DNA of 64,000 bases from Hibiscus mutabilis (lineage: Eukaryota; Streptophyta; Magnoliopsida; Malvales; Malvaceae). Positions within the stretch are counted from its first letter, which is position 1, and every line of letters starts with the position of its first letter. Positions 46,201-57,548 of the stretch are shown one piece after another. Made by a program: the position numbers and the translations under genes. Location of the stretch: the NCBI GenBank assembly GCA_019671005.1, contig CM033718.1, positions 25,920,014 through 25,984,013 on the forward strand, read 5' to 3'. Under the pieces are notes generated by a model, which worked only from the letters and a program-made list of their open reading frames with translations, searched no databases and was not told where the DNA came from.

Positions 46201-47358
46201 TCATCAATTTGAAGAAAATTCAGAAGCTCGAAGAAGGTTATGATGTTATCTGGGTTGTTAGGAGGTTATGAAGTTTGTTGTAATTTGGGCTTTATAAACC
46301 CATTGATGTAATGGACTTTAACAACCAAAATTGAATGAATTTCTAAGAAATTACTCTTTCACTGCTTCTTGAATTCTACCGAAAACCCTAGCCACCTTAA
46401 TATTTCTTCACAACTTCTTCACCTAAGTTCAACTTATCATCGGCTACCATGCTAGATTTCTCACAGAATTGAAGTATTTGATTAAATTAGCTTTAGTGCT
46501 CTTAAAGTTTTTTAGTTGAATGGTGGTGTTTTGGCTTCCTAAGGCTTAGTTGTTGTTAGTAAGATATTTTAATGATATTTGGGATGATTTTGAGTTAGGA
46601 AGTGGTGATTAATGGCTGAGTTTGAGTTAGGAGGGTTTGGAAGCTTAATCTTGGAGATTCTTGGTTTGTGGAATAAGAGTTGGGTTAGATAACATCAATG
46701 ATTTGATTGATGGAGGTTTATGAATGTATATTGATGTTAAATTTTATGGTTTCAAGTTGTAGAGTAAGTAGAATCGCATTTGGAAGTCTCAAGTTAAGTT
46801 TCAACGTTATCAGTTATAGAACAAGCTTCAACGAGTGGGCGAAAGCTTGTTGGCGAGTGCAAATCGTGTTTCATTTTCAAACAAGGTTTGAAATTAATCT
46901 TGAGAGTTTAGATTAAGCTTGCCAAGCTTAACTAAGCTTGGAAGTAAGTTTTCCTTAACTTCATCGATGGATATTGGATATTATATGAAGCATGTTTTAT
47001 ATGATTTGTTTTGGAAACTTGAGCTACAAATACTTATTGCTTTTATGCATTAAAGTTTGCTATGCTATGTTTACTCAAGTATGAAAGTTCCTAAGAGCAC
47101 CATTAATTGATCTAATATGATTTGCATAGGTTGCTTTGTACACCACCAATTGAATATGTTTCTATTTTGTTAAATGCATAAGAAAAATATTAAGTAAACA
47201 TGTTTTATTTTATTATATTTGTTTACGACAATAAAAAATTGAGGCTGGATATAGTTGGCATGCCATAGAATAAGAGTAATTCATGTGTTTTCAATGTTTT
47301 TTGATAGACTCTTCAAGTCTAATCGATCGATCGTCTATATGTGTATATGCCTCACAAG

Positions 47359-48674
47359 TAGGGATGTAAAATGCTGACCCGACTAAAACCTGCTCGAGTC
47401 AGAACTTGTTTTGACTCAAGGAAGTGATGACCCGAAACCGATCTGCAATCGACTGTTGTTGACTCGAACCTGAGTTGGACTTGATATTGTAGTAACCAAA
47501 CCTGACCTGCACCTGACTAATACGAATCCGAACTCGAGTCTAACCTAGAAAATAATCGATATAACCCGACTAAAATGACCCGAGATCTGATTTTACCTGA
47601 CTTGTTTTGAACCTAACCTGTTAATTGACCCGACCTATTTTAAACCCGACCTGTTGTTGACTTGAACTGATATTGACATGACTTGATATTTTCCTGACGC
47701 GTAATTGAGGAAGTCTATGATTTGATGATTTTCAAGAGAAAAATAAAGTATTTGAGAAATTATAAATTTATTATATTATAATGTGAGAAACTAATTGACC
47801 CATATGATGACATTTTAATATGATGATATTTTTGCTCATTCTAGTCCCTAAAACTTTACTTTTAGCTAAAATTGACTCATATATTTTCTATTTTTGATAA
47901 TTTAATAGAATAATATTTTTGTTTATTCTAGTCCCTACAATTTAATTTTTATTCAAAATTGCCCCATATTTATTTATATTTTTGGTAATTTAGTGCAATA
48001 ATATTTTTGTTTATTCTTGTACCTAAAATTTAATTTTTAGTCGAAATTGACCCTTATTCATTTTGTAATTTAGTCCAATATTTTTAATATGATGATATTT
48101 TGTTCATTTTAGCCCCTAAAATTTTATTTTTAACCAAAATTAGCCCCTATTTATTTTATATTTTTGTAATTCAGTCCAATATTTTTAATATGCTGATATT
48201 TTTGTTCACTCTAGTCCATAATATTTTATTTTTAGTCGAAGTTGACCCTTATTTATTTCTAATTTTTGTAATTTAGTCCAATATTTTAAATATGATGATA
48301 TTTTTGTTCATTCTAATCCCAAATATTTATTTTTAATGTGATTCGTGTTCGTAAAAGAAGTTAAATAATTCACTCGAAATGACCCAACCCAAAGTCTATC
48401 GACTATTTGTACCGAACTCAAACTTAATACGAATTCAAAACCTGAATTAACCTAACCTGAAATGAAACCAACCTGAAATTACCCGACCTGAAGTCCACCC
48501 GAGCCCGAATTAATCCGTCAATTAACTGATTCGGACTCGAAACGTTTTGACCTGACCTAAAATTTACCTACACCCAACCCGAGTCGAGTCGAAATATTAA
48601 ATCAACCTGAAATGACCTATATCCAATTTGACCCCACCTGAAACCCATCCAATTACCCATTTTTTACATCCCTA
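47359..48674. mobile_element. Non-autonomous hAT element with 8-bp TSD
   Basis: Terminal inverted repeats: TAGGGATGTAAAA at the left and TTTTTACATCCCTA at the right. It is flanked by CTCACAAG (47351-47358) and CTCGCAAG (48675-48682), an 8-bp duplication with one transition, the hAT signature. Next to both ends are runs of ACCCGA/CCTGACC-type words, typical of plant hAT subterminal regions. The interior has tandem repeats and no transposase. It sits inside the chromovirus LTR. Confidence 0.85.
47810..48345. repeat. Tandem repeats of about 85-110 bp inside the hAT element
   Basis: About six units, each made of AATAT(G/T)ATGATATTTTTGTTCATTCTAGTCCCTA followed by AAATTTAATTTTTAG.CAAAATTG.CCC(T/A)TATTTATT and TTTTTGTAATTTAGTCCAAT. 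Unit length varies by small indels. The composition is very AT-rich, in contrast to the GC-richer subterminal regions around it. Confidence 0.75.
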
Positions 48675-50315
48675 CTCGCAAGGTCGGGTAACTATAGTCA
48701 ATGATTCGCAAGGTCGGGTGACTAATGTCTATAAGGTATATAGTTTGTTTTGATAAGGGTGGGGACCATTCGGCCCATATTTTGAAAGTATGATCGGTGT
48801 ATCTGATGATTTTCTAACAAATGAGAAGTTGCAATTAATTATGTCAATATAACACAAGTATATGATATGCTAATTCGATCATATGTTTATGAAAGTGGTT
48901 TCAAATAAGCATTTGAATTCTGAAAATTCTGCATTATGCTTATACATGTAAAATATCTTTGTTTTGGTTTTCTAAAAGTGCAAAGTTATTTGTGGAGCGC
49001 ACTCACCAGGCATATTTTGTTTATGCTCTATTTCCATCTTTGTAGAGAATTGAACATTTGAAGGGGTGTTATCAAAGAAAGATCGACTTCCAAGACAACC
49101 AAGTTTGTTGAGTATGTTTGGAATCTTTTCATAAATGTGTAATAAGGCAATGTGGGTTATTTTCCCTATTGGATTTATGTTGAGGGTTATTTTTCCCTTT
49201 TGGCTTGTTATTTTTAATGTTGTTTTTCCAAAATAGAGTTGGTTGGATTTAGTTGCCTATGTTGATATGTTGATTGAAGCATGCCTATTGGTTGGTTTGG
49301 ATTTTTTTAGAATGGCTATTTGAGGATTAATGTTTCATGGTTTGGATGAGTTCATCTAGCTGTGTTATGCCTATTTTCTATTTTGGTATAGTGTTCTAGC
49401 CTTACATGCATCATTTTCCTCTTTTTGGTTATTTTCATTTTGGTTCTTAAACAATCATAGGAAGCATGCCTCTAGATTCTCTGATTCGATGTTATACGTG
49501 TTGAAAATCGTCATGTAAGTGCTTGATAAAGTGTGTTTTATGTTGGTATATTAGTGGAAGCATGACTAGGCTGTTTGGGGGAGTTTTCGGATGATTTAGG
49601 CTAGTATTACATATTTAAATCTGCAATACAGAGCAGTGCGTATCGGTATAGGCTCATTGCATACTAGTACTCGCCTTTAAAAAGTAGCATTTTGGGTTAG
49701 GGCGTACCAGTACACCTTATTTGGGGGGGATCTATGCGAACCTTATTGTACCGGTACGAAAGGTTGTACCGATACCGATTTAAGCTACTGGTTTTCAGAT
49801 GCAAGCCTATGTACTAGTATGAGGTCCTATGTACTAGTACGGGCAGTAGTTATTTCAGTCAATGACTTTTCCAAGTTTAGATTCTTTGAATTTTGGTCAC
49901 AATATGATCATGCATCAATTGAATGAGTATATGACATCTGTTTGACCTGAAATTTTGCACATAAGTCTATATGATTCTTAATTGTAAAATGATGTGTTTG
50001 AATTTTTGTAAGTCCCTATAAACCTAGAAATATACATTTTGGTCCCTAAGTTCATAATATGATTAATTGAATATATAATCGAAGTTTTTTTTTGCATGAA
50101 ACTTTAATCGATGCTTAATTAAAATGCATAGGTCTCATTGCTGCATCTAGAATATGAGAAAGAATTAAAAATATTCATAATTTTAGTTGTTCAATTTCGG
50201 ATTCACTTAGTGAATCAATGTGACTTTTGTCACTCGGGTTTAATCCTTCTGAACCAGGTGATGGGTGTTACAAAAATAATAGCTACAATATAAGAATAAG
50301 CGTAATAAAAAGGAT

Positions 50316-50979
50316 TTATATTATTTTACCTTCTTCAGCCCATAACCAATTTTGACAATATGTCAAAGCTTCTATAATTTATGGGTGGAGTCTACTAAAA
50401 CTAGACTCCGAAGCAGCAATAGAAAATGATATTGCGTAAATATCTCTAGCAATAGCTTGTAATACAAAAAATTGAGGCTCAATTGCTTTCCACCAGTTCA
50501 ATATACCAAAGTTTGGCTTTCTAGTAATGACATCTAGCTCCAAATAGCGATCGAACTCAGATGTCTCTTTTAATTTCTTTTGTTTCAAGAAAGAAACAAA
50601 AGCATCAAATCTCTTAAATTTTCTAAATCAACTGCTTCACTATCTAGAGATGTACTAAAGTATTAGGGTTCAGTATTTGACGATGCCATTTTTGCTTCAT
50701 ACTCTTTTACCAATTCCCAACATAGTGGCACAATTCTTTCAATTTCATAGTAAAAACAACCCCATAAATACCCCAAAAGTAATATACCAAAAGCATTGTT
50801 TTGTACTTTGGGACTATAAGTGTGGCAACACCCATAATACCATTCACATCACTCCAATACTTCTCAAATTTATCCAACATGCATTTTTCCATGCTCAGAA
50901 TGACGTCATTACTATGCAAAATCCATCCATTTAATGTCACTTTGATTGAGCAAATACTTGAAAAATAAATTTTTGCAAT
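50316..50979 (-). pseudogene. hAT transposase C-terminal remnant
   Basis: The minus-strand reading from 50979 downward shows KCMLDKFEKYWSDVNGIMGV and ATLIVPKYK (the RNase-H-fold end region of plant hAT transposases), then a disrupted stretch, then open frame 50588-50379 with LDVITRKPNFGILNWWKAIE and ARDIYAISFSIAASESSFSR (the hAT dimerisation domain). It ends with IIEALTYCQNWLWAEEG and a stop at 50318-50316. The N-terminal DNA-binding and catalytic parts are cut off by the Athila-like LTR starting at 50980 and may continue right of the window. It is not the transposase of the element at 47359 in any provable way. Confidence 0.82.
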
Positions 50980-52518
50980 TGATAACTCTCCAAAAATAGT
51001 TATATTTGTACTCTTTTCGCCCTAGATTTAATTTTTACTTTAGCATTTTACTTTGTGTTTTGCATAGAATTGTTTAGTTTTGCGTCTCATGCATTTGTCT
51101 TTAGCTTATATGTGTTTTGTGGATATTTTGGGCTGAAATGTGCTTACAAAATGCCCTGACGTTGCTATAACTTGGAAGCTAGTGTTTGTTAGTATTTGTC
51201 TCGAAATGATAGGTTCAAACTTGGATTAACGCTTCCATAAATGTGGCCAGGATGCTCGATGTATCTATACTTAGCCAATTTCCCATCTATAAATGACGAA
51301 CATGTCCGTGCACAACATATTAGACAATTGTCTTTACTTCCATTGTCTGCCATATTGACCACTTAAGCTCGCATCTGATTGGAGAGAAAAAAGGGGGAGA
51401 GAAAAAGGAAATCTACGAGGTTATAACGATGCAAAATCAAGGATTTAAGTGAGAGAAGTTACTTAAGAGATCAGATTTGATTCATGCAAATTCCCTCATC
51501 TTTTTCCTTAAGCTCTCGAGCTCCTCCCATGGCATCTTAACTTCCTCCATCAAGGTAGATCATCAAGGCATCAACTCTGGAACTCCATTTCGAGAGGAAG
51601 ATGTCGCTGAGTATGAAGAGTCTGGCCAGTCAAGTTTAAACTCTATTTTCGATCCAGAGATGATTACTTTGGTTATTTCTTGATATTTCAATTATGGATG
51701 TTATAGACGATGTTTCAAAAAATTTACATTTACTTTTAGAGTTTAATGCATATTGTTTTCCTTCACTTGCTGTTATTTTTATTGCTTCACATATATATGC
51801 TTCATGAATGAATTAACGAGAGTTATTCAATATGGCTTGGTGACTTCGAGAGGAGCCCAGATTTACAAACCATTTAGGGTGCTCTTAATGACTTTGATTT
51901 TAATGAGAGTTACATGTTGGAGTTTTCTAGACTTTGTAAGATGATAGAATTGTTTGTAATATTACTGGTTTCGAGAGAGGAATGAGTATACCAAAGATAT
52001 TAATAGATTGGTGGGAAAGCCCTCCTTCTATTTCATCTCAAGCTTATTATGTTGTGAATTTTATCGAGAGATGTGGAGAGATTGATCGGTACTTGCCTTT
52101 GGATTATATCTTGAGAGGGCATAATTCCTCATAGTAAAGTGTTGAGAGTGCGGTGATTTATGTGGTAGCATTTGTGGATGCATTGCATTTTTTGTCATCC
52201 TAACATTCATTCATCCCTTGTAGAGACTTCTACATATTGTATGTTGAGCTATGACACCCTGATATTATCACATTATTGATTTCAGTTTACTTCATTTTTA
52301 TGCTTGCCACCTACAAAATCTTCAACTATTGATCTTTATTTTTGTTGCAACTAACTCTTACAAATATTAGCATTTCAGGTCACCTAATCACCAATATCTA
52401 GGGTTTCGATAATCAATACTTCTTAAGTGGTCGTTTTATACTACTTATCGATGTGTATGCTTGCACCCATGTCGTGACATCAATCGACGCAATTCTAGTG
52501 ACTACTGCACGCTAATCA
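50980..52518 (+). repeat. Athila-like 5' LTR
   Basis: 1539 bp, begins TGATAACTCTCCAAAAATAG and ends GCACGCTAATCA, six bases before the PBS. It pairs with the 3' LTR beginning at 59951: shared blocks include TTTAGCTTATATGTGTTTTG, GTTAGTATTT and ATACTTAGCCAATTT. TATA box TATAAAT at 51288-51294. The flanking 5 bp, GCAAT (50975-50979), should recur at the far end of the element, beyond the CACTA insertion and outside the readable 3' LTR. Confidence 0.82.
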
Positions 52519-52524
52519 TGTTTT

Positions 52525-52541
52525 TGGCACCATTACCGGGA
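52525..52541 (+). promoter_or_regulatory. Primer binding site, tRNA-Asp type
   Basis: TGGCACCATTACCGGGA is close to the complement of the plant tRNA-Asp 3' end and directly follows the 5' LTR. It is the same PBS class as 3531-3548. Confidence 0.8.
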
Positions 52542-52658
52542 ATTGGTAATGTGTGCTTGAAGTGCTTTTGTTGTATTTTCTTAATTGATTTTTGGCACTT
52601 CTTAACTGATTTTTTGTTTTCTTTTTTCTTTAGATTTTCTTATAGATTTTGTTGGTAT

Positions 52659-54440
52659 ATGACACGAAGTAGTAAAAATCCTTTACTATAAATCAATCTA
52701 GAACCCTAGCGAATTCCTGGATTTGTGAAAAATTAAATCATGGCGAGAGGATGAACAATCAAGAAAGAAACAAAAAAAAATCCACCTCCACGAGATCCAC
52801 TTGTTGATAATAATGCATCAGTGCATCCAATGATGCCACAACATATGGATGACAACAACCAATATGAGATCATGCCACTCCGATCTTGGACGACATTCAA
52901 CCCAGTACTGTGAGGCTGGTGATTCAAGCCACCAAATTTGAGTTGAAACCAATAATGTTTCACATGTTGAACTCGGTTGGATAGTTTAGTGGAAATCTTC
53001 ACGAGGAGGCAAGGGATCATCTAATTTTTTTATCTGTTTGTGACTTTTATTCAACAAGGTGTACCGGAGAAAGCTTTGAAGCTGAAATTATTTCCTTACT
53101 CCTTGACGAGTAGAGCAAGATTGTAGTTAAATGACATTTCATCTAGCTCTATCACCACGTGGATGGATTTGGCTTAGAAATTTATTTTTGAGATTTTAAC
53201 CTTCTAATATGATAACGAAGCTCATAAATGATATATCACTATTTCTCCAATGCGATGATGAGAATTTGCATGATGCATGGCATAGATACAAGAATTTGCT
53301 CCAATATTGTCCATCACATGGTTTCTACCGTTAGATGAAAATCAAAATATTCTATAATGGGTTGAATCCCCACACACGGACAATGGTCGATGCATCTGTT
53401 GATGGAACCCTTCTTGACAAAACCTATACTGAAGCTATTTCTATTTTGGGGGCGTCTAGCTAAAAGTAATTCCCAATATCCCACAGTTTGATGTAATGTG
53501 GTGTTAGGATCTTTTGACACCGAAACTACTGATGCGCTGACAACGCTCAATGATCAGATGAAGTCTCTAGCTAAAATATTTCAAAGCATGAGTCGAGCCT
53601 ATTGCATGTACTTAATGAAGTTGAAGCATTTATTGTTGGTTTTTTTCCAAAATGTGGCGACATCCATGACTACTCGAAATGTCCAAAAAAACTTCAGAGT
53701 TGGTCAATTACGCTGAGCGAGGACCTGCATTAAACACAACGGTATATGGTAAACTTATAATCCTAGCTGGAAAATGCATCCAAATTTTTCTTATGGAAAT
53801 GCAGTTAATGGGTCATATGCACCTCAAAGGCCTCAACAACCACAAATTTATGAGAGGCAATACCAGCAACAACCAAAGACAGTAATATCTAATGCATCAA
53901 TTCTCTAATAACGTCAGCCAGCAAATGCAATCAAACCAGAGTAATGCACAACAACAACATGGATATAGTTCACAGAATCAAGCTTCAGCATCAGCATCAA
54001 TGCTAGATAAATCAAGCTTTGAGTCATTCATGAAAGAGTACATGATGAGGAGCAATGCCCAAATGAGGAGTCTCGAAGCTCAACTCGACCACATTGCTAA
54101 TGCGTTGTTGTACCCTCCTTAGTGGCACCGAAGTGCCAAGAACAATCAGAAAAGCTCCCATCAATGGACATTGCAAAGTTGTTACATTACGAAGTGAAAG
54201 GTAAATACGGACAACACTGACGTTGTACTTGAGAAAGATCATTTTGACCATGTCACTGAAGATGTGATAAAACAAGAAGATTCATATGAAGAAACTTCAA
54301 ATGATGTGACAATTGATGTTGAAGTATCAAGGAATAAACGTTGTTGAATTGTCCAAGATGAGACGCAGAAGTCCGTAGATAAAGGAAAAGGTAGTGATCT
54401 CCCTCAGCCAATTAGAAAATTAACAATTCCTTAGATGTCA
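52659..54440 (+). pseudogene. Athila-like gag
   Basis: ATG at 52659 opens MTRSSKNPLL and is soon stopped. Degenerate gag continues: WTTFNPVL near 52890, the gag core around 53030-53330 (QQGVPEKALKLKLFPYSLTS), then KKTSELVNYAERGPALNTT (53679 onward). Open frame 53892-54122 is Gln/Asn-rich and ends SFESFMKEYMMRSNAQMRSL, LEAQLDHIANAL. The order matches the gag remnants at 2249-3354 and 22091-23340 but the sequence is more decayed. No protease or pol follows; after about 54440 comes a chromovirus LTR. Confidence 0.72.
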
Positions 54441-54454
54441 AAGCATCTACCGAA

Positions 54455-57400
54455 GCTTTTAGTTTGAGTTTTAATTAGAATTGATTGAGTTTAATAAAAT
54501 CATTTTCACGATTAATTTCTTTTCCATGGAAGATTGAGTTCTTCACTTTTCTCTCAAAATACATTTCTCTTGATTTCCAAAATTCTCTAAATTCTCTATG
54601 GATTTCCTAAACAAAACTTGATCATTTTCTCTCTATATCATTCATTTTCATTGATTTCTTTCTTAAATTCTATTTTCATCAAAATCCAATTTCTCCATTA
54701 ATTTGGGAAGTTACATCAATTTCTTAGAGTCATCTCCAAATCCTTTTTTCAATCTAAAACAAGGTATGATGAGATTACTTGTTGATATTTCACAGGCTAT
54801 GTATTCCTAGCTTCTCATTGTAATAATCTTTTATAGATTTAATTGATATTTAATTAAGAAATTGAGTTTTTGGAAGAGTGCTGATGAAATCTTGATTTGC
54901 AATTGAAACTTAATTGATTTTGGTTGGGCTGTGATGTTTTTTATGGGTTAGACATAATCTAAACTCAATTTTGTTAGATTAATCTCAAAATTAATTTTAT
55001 TGGCTAATTTAAGTTAGGTGTTCTTAATGAATATTGATTATTTGATGGTGGTTTGAGCTCCTAAGGGTTAGTGGTGCTTTAGGAAGTTTTTAGATGATAT
55101 TTGAGATTGAAAAGATTACATTTGAGGTTATATGTTGAGTTAAAGTTTGGGTAAGAATATTTTTTGTTTTAGATGAATTTTTGTTATTCCGAAAGTAAAT
55201 AAGTTAGCGAGAAGCTTTGAGATTGAATGCAGGAGATTTTGAGTTGGTTTTTGATGAGGAATATATTTTTGATTGAGTTTTAGAGACATCGAAAGTAGCG
55301 ATAGAGGATTTTCGGACAAGCAAATGATAACGACAATCGATTGAAGCTTTCAACAATTAAGGCGAAAGTGAGTGGTGAGTGTGAATCTTTAATTTTTTGT
55401 TTTCACAAGGTTTGGAATCGTTAAAGGGAGTTTAATAATAGCCTTTAAAGTTATGTTAAACTCGGAAGTAAGCTATTCTAACTATTGCTCTTAATTGCCT
55501 TGAATTAATCCATGAGGAATATGATTTTGATGAGAACGAGCATGATTACTTACTGTTTTTATGCATTAAATTTTGATAAACCATGTTTCTTTAGGCATGA
55601 GAGTACCTAGGGGTACTGATATACGATTTCGACGTGTTTTGATTAGTTGTCGATGAGCAACAGAGTTTGATAAGAATTGATTGTGTTTTGCATGAGAAAA
55701 AACAATAAGTAAATCGTGTTAAATGGATATATTGGCTTGTGACGAATCAAATTGAGATTGGATATAGTTGGCATGACATAGGATGAGTACTCTAAATCTA
55801 TACGAGAATTGAAATGTAAGGACGAGTGTCTAATCGATCTATCGTAACTATTTGGTTCTATAAGGACGGATGTCTAATCGGTCGATTGTAACTATTTGGT
55901 TCCATAAGGACGTTTGCCTAATCGGTTGATCGTAACTATTTGGTTCCATAAGGATGAGTGTCTATGGTTGTTGGTTCGTAAGGACGGGTTGTCTACAATC
56001 ATTTTTTGATTGTGAACCGAAAATGATGGGTGTCTAACAACCAAGGATCATATGTGAGAAAGGGTTTTCAACCCAACATTTGATAAGCTTGATCCCTGTA
56101 TCTGATAGTTTTTATATGAACCCTTAAGTCACAAAATTTAATGCCAATATGTCACTTTTGAATGAGAATTGATGTGAGAAAACTTATTTTTAACATGAGG
56201 TTTTGTAACCTTTCAAATTCTGATTTTTATATGGTTTTCAAAGTATATTTTCTATTTGTTTTAACATGATGCATTAATGAATGTTTATTGGATGTACTCA
56301 CTAAGCTATGAAGTTTGCGCTCGTTTAATTTCATTAATGTAGAGGAATAGAGTTATCAGGGCTATGGATCATGGCAAATTGGTATGGACAAGACAAACCA
56401 AGTTTAGAGTATGTTTTGGATTAGTAAACTTGTAACGAGGCAATGTGGGCCACTATTTTTTGGGGATTTATAGTTTTCTAGTTTTGATCTTGTTATGGTT
56501 TGATTTTGGTAGATGTTTGATTGATATCTCTTGATGATACATTATGTCATGTTTCGTCCTTAAGCATGAGCATTTGGTTTTGAATGAATGGACATAGTTG
56601 GTTGCATTGTTCAATTGATTAGTTTCCATATTTTAAAGTTTCCCTTTGGTTATATGTAATGGACATTATAGGTCATATTCCCTAGTTTCATAGTTTAACC
56701 ATTTATGTATTCTTGGTATTACATTTTGAGCATGATTAGGATTATGCCTCTAGCTCATGCATTTAGCTATGTTAATAGTTGTAATTTGTGATGCAAGCAC
56801 GTGATCATATGCCTTATATGTATATCTATGTTAATGAGCATGTTTATGGTGTTTGGAATCGATTAGAGGGGTTTCAGACTGAAATTGCATATTCAAATCT
56901 ACAATTTCTTTCAGATGGTATCAGTACGGTACGCTTCGCGTACCGATACAACCCTGTAAACTTTTGTAGGTTATTGTAGTGGGTATCAGTACGCTCTGTT
57001 TTGAGTATTGGTACACCTGTCTTAAGTATCGATATAGGAACCCTATACCGATACGATTTTTGGTATTAGAATTTAGGAAATGTCCCGAGTACTGGTACGA
57101 CTGGTAGGTAAGTTAGTTGGAGCCTTTTTCAAAGTCTTGTTTTCTTACATTTTGGTTTCCTTAACTTTCACATTTCAATTGGATGATTTCTCAAGTTCCT
57201 TTGGGCTAATATTTGACCTGCAAGCATGATTTGAATGAATTTCATATTGGAGTGATTAATTTCTAATTGTACAATTGGATTGTTGTAATTTAAGTTTTGG
57301 TCCCTAAATTATTGATGTGATGAATTGAGTATGCTATTGTCTTTTGATTGGAGTGAAATTTAATATCTTGCCAAATGAAACAATACAGGACTCAATGATG

Positions 57401-57548
57401 CATCTAGATTCTTTGATTTGCTCGCATGTATGAAAAGATTTAAAAAATATTCGCATTTTTAGTCTGTTCGATTTGAGATCACTTCGGTGATCAATGTGAT
57501 ATTTGTCACTCGGATTTATTCCTTCTAGACTGGGTGACGAGTGTTACA
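54455..57548 (+). repeat. Chromovirus-like LTR nested in Athila-like element
   Basis: The right end GACGAGTGTTACA matches those at 16664 and 50272. Anchors: GGATATAGTTGGCATGACAT (about 55757), GAGGCAATGTGGGCC (about 56436), and a cluster of GTACNG/GTATCG words (56,920-57,100). The pyrimidine-rich leader (54,540-54,680) corresponds to 13,800-13,900. The 5' U3 part seen in 13376-13700 is not recognisable, so the left end is truncated or diverged and the start is approximate. No internal domain, so a solo or fragment LTR. Confidence 0.65.
55823..55985 (+). repeat. 44-bp tandem repeat, three full units plus a partial
   Basis: Units start at 55823, 55867 and 55911 and read CG..TGTCTAATCG.T.GAT(C/T) then GTAACTATTTGGTTC(C/T)ATAAGGA. 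A fourth partial unit follows. It lies in the LTR at a place where the relative at 48,680-48,730 has a related doublet (CGCAAGGTCGGGT.ACTA). Confidence 0.85.

Larger units (their letters stand above)
46201..50272 (+). repeat. Chromovirus-like LTR (same family as 13376-16664), with hAT insert
   Basis: The right end GATGGGTGTTACA (50272) matches the ends at 16664 and 57548. Shared anchors are GGATATAGTTGGCATG (about 47254), AATAAGGCAATGTGGG (about 49140) and the GTAC/GTAT palindrome cluster (49,625-49,850). Without the 1.3-kb insert at 47359-48674 its length agrees with the 3.3-kb relative. No internal domain adjoins on the right (a hAT remnant does), so it is either a solo LTR or a 3' LTR whose element is lost. 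The left boundary is approximate. Confidence 0.6.

Noticed and set aside
50274..50400. hAT remnant as the autonomous partner of the element at 47359-48674
   Set aside because: The two do not share terminal sequence in this window, and the non-autonomous element lies inside an LTR that is younger than the relic. Partnership cannot be shown.
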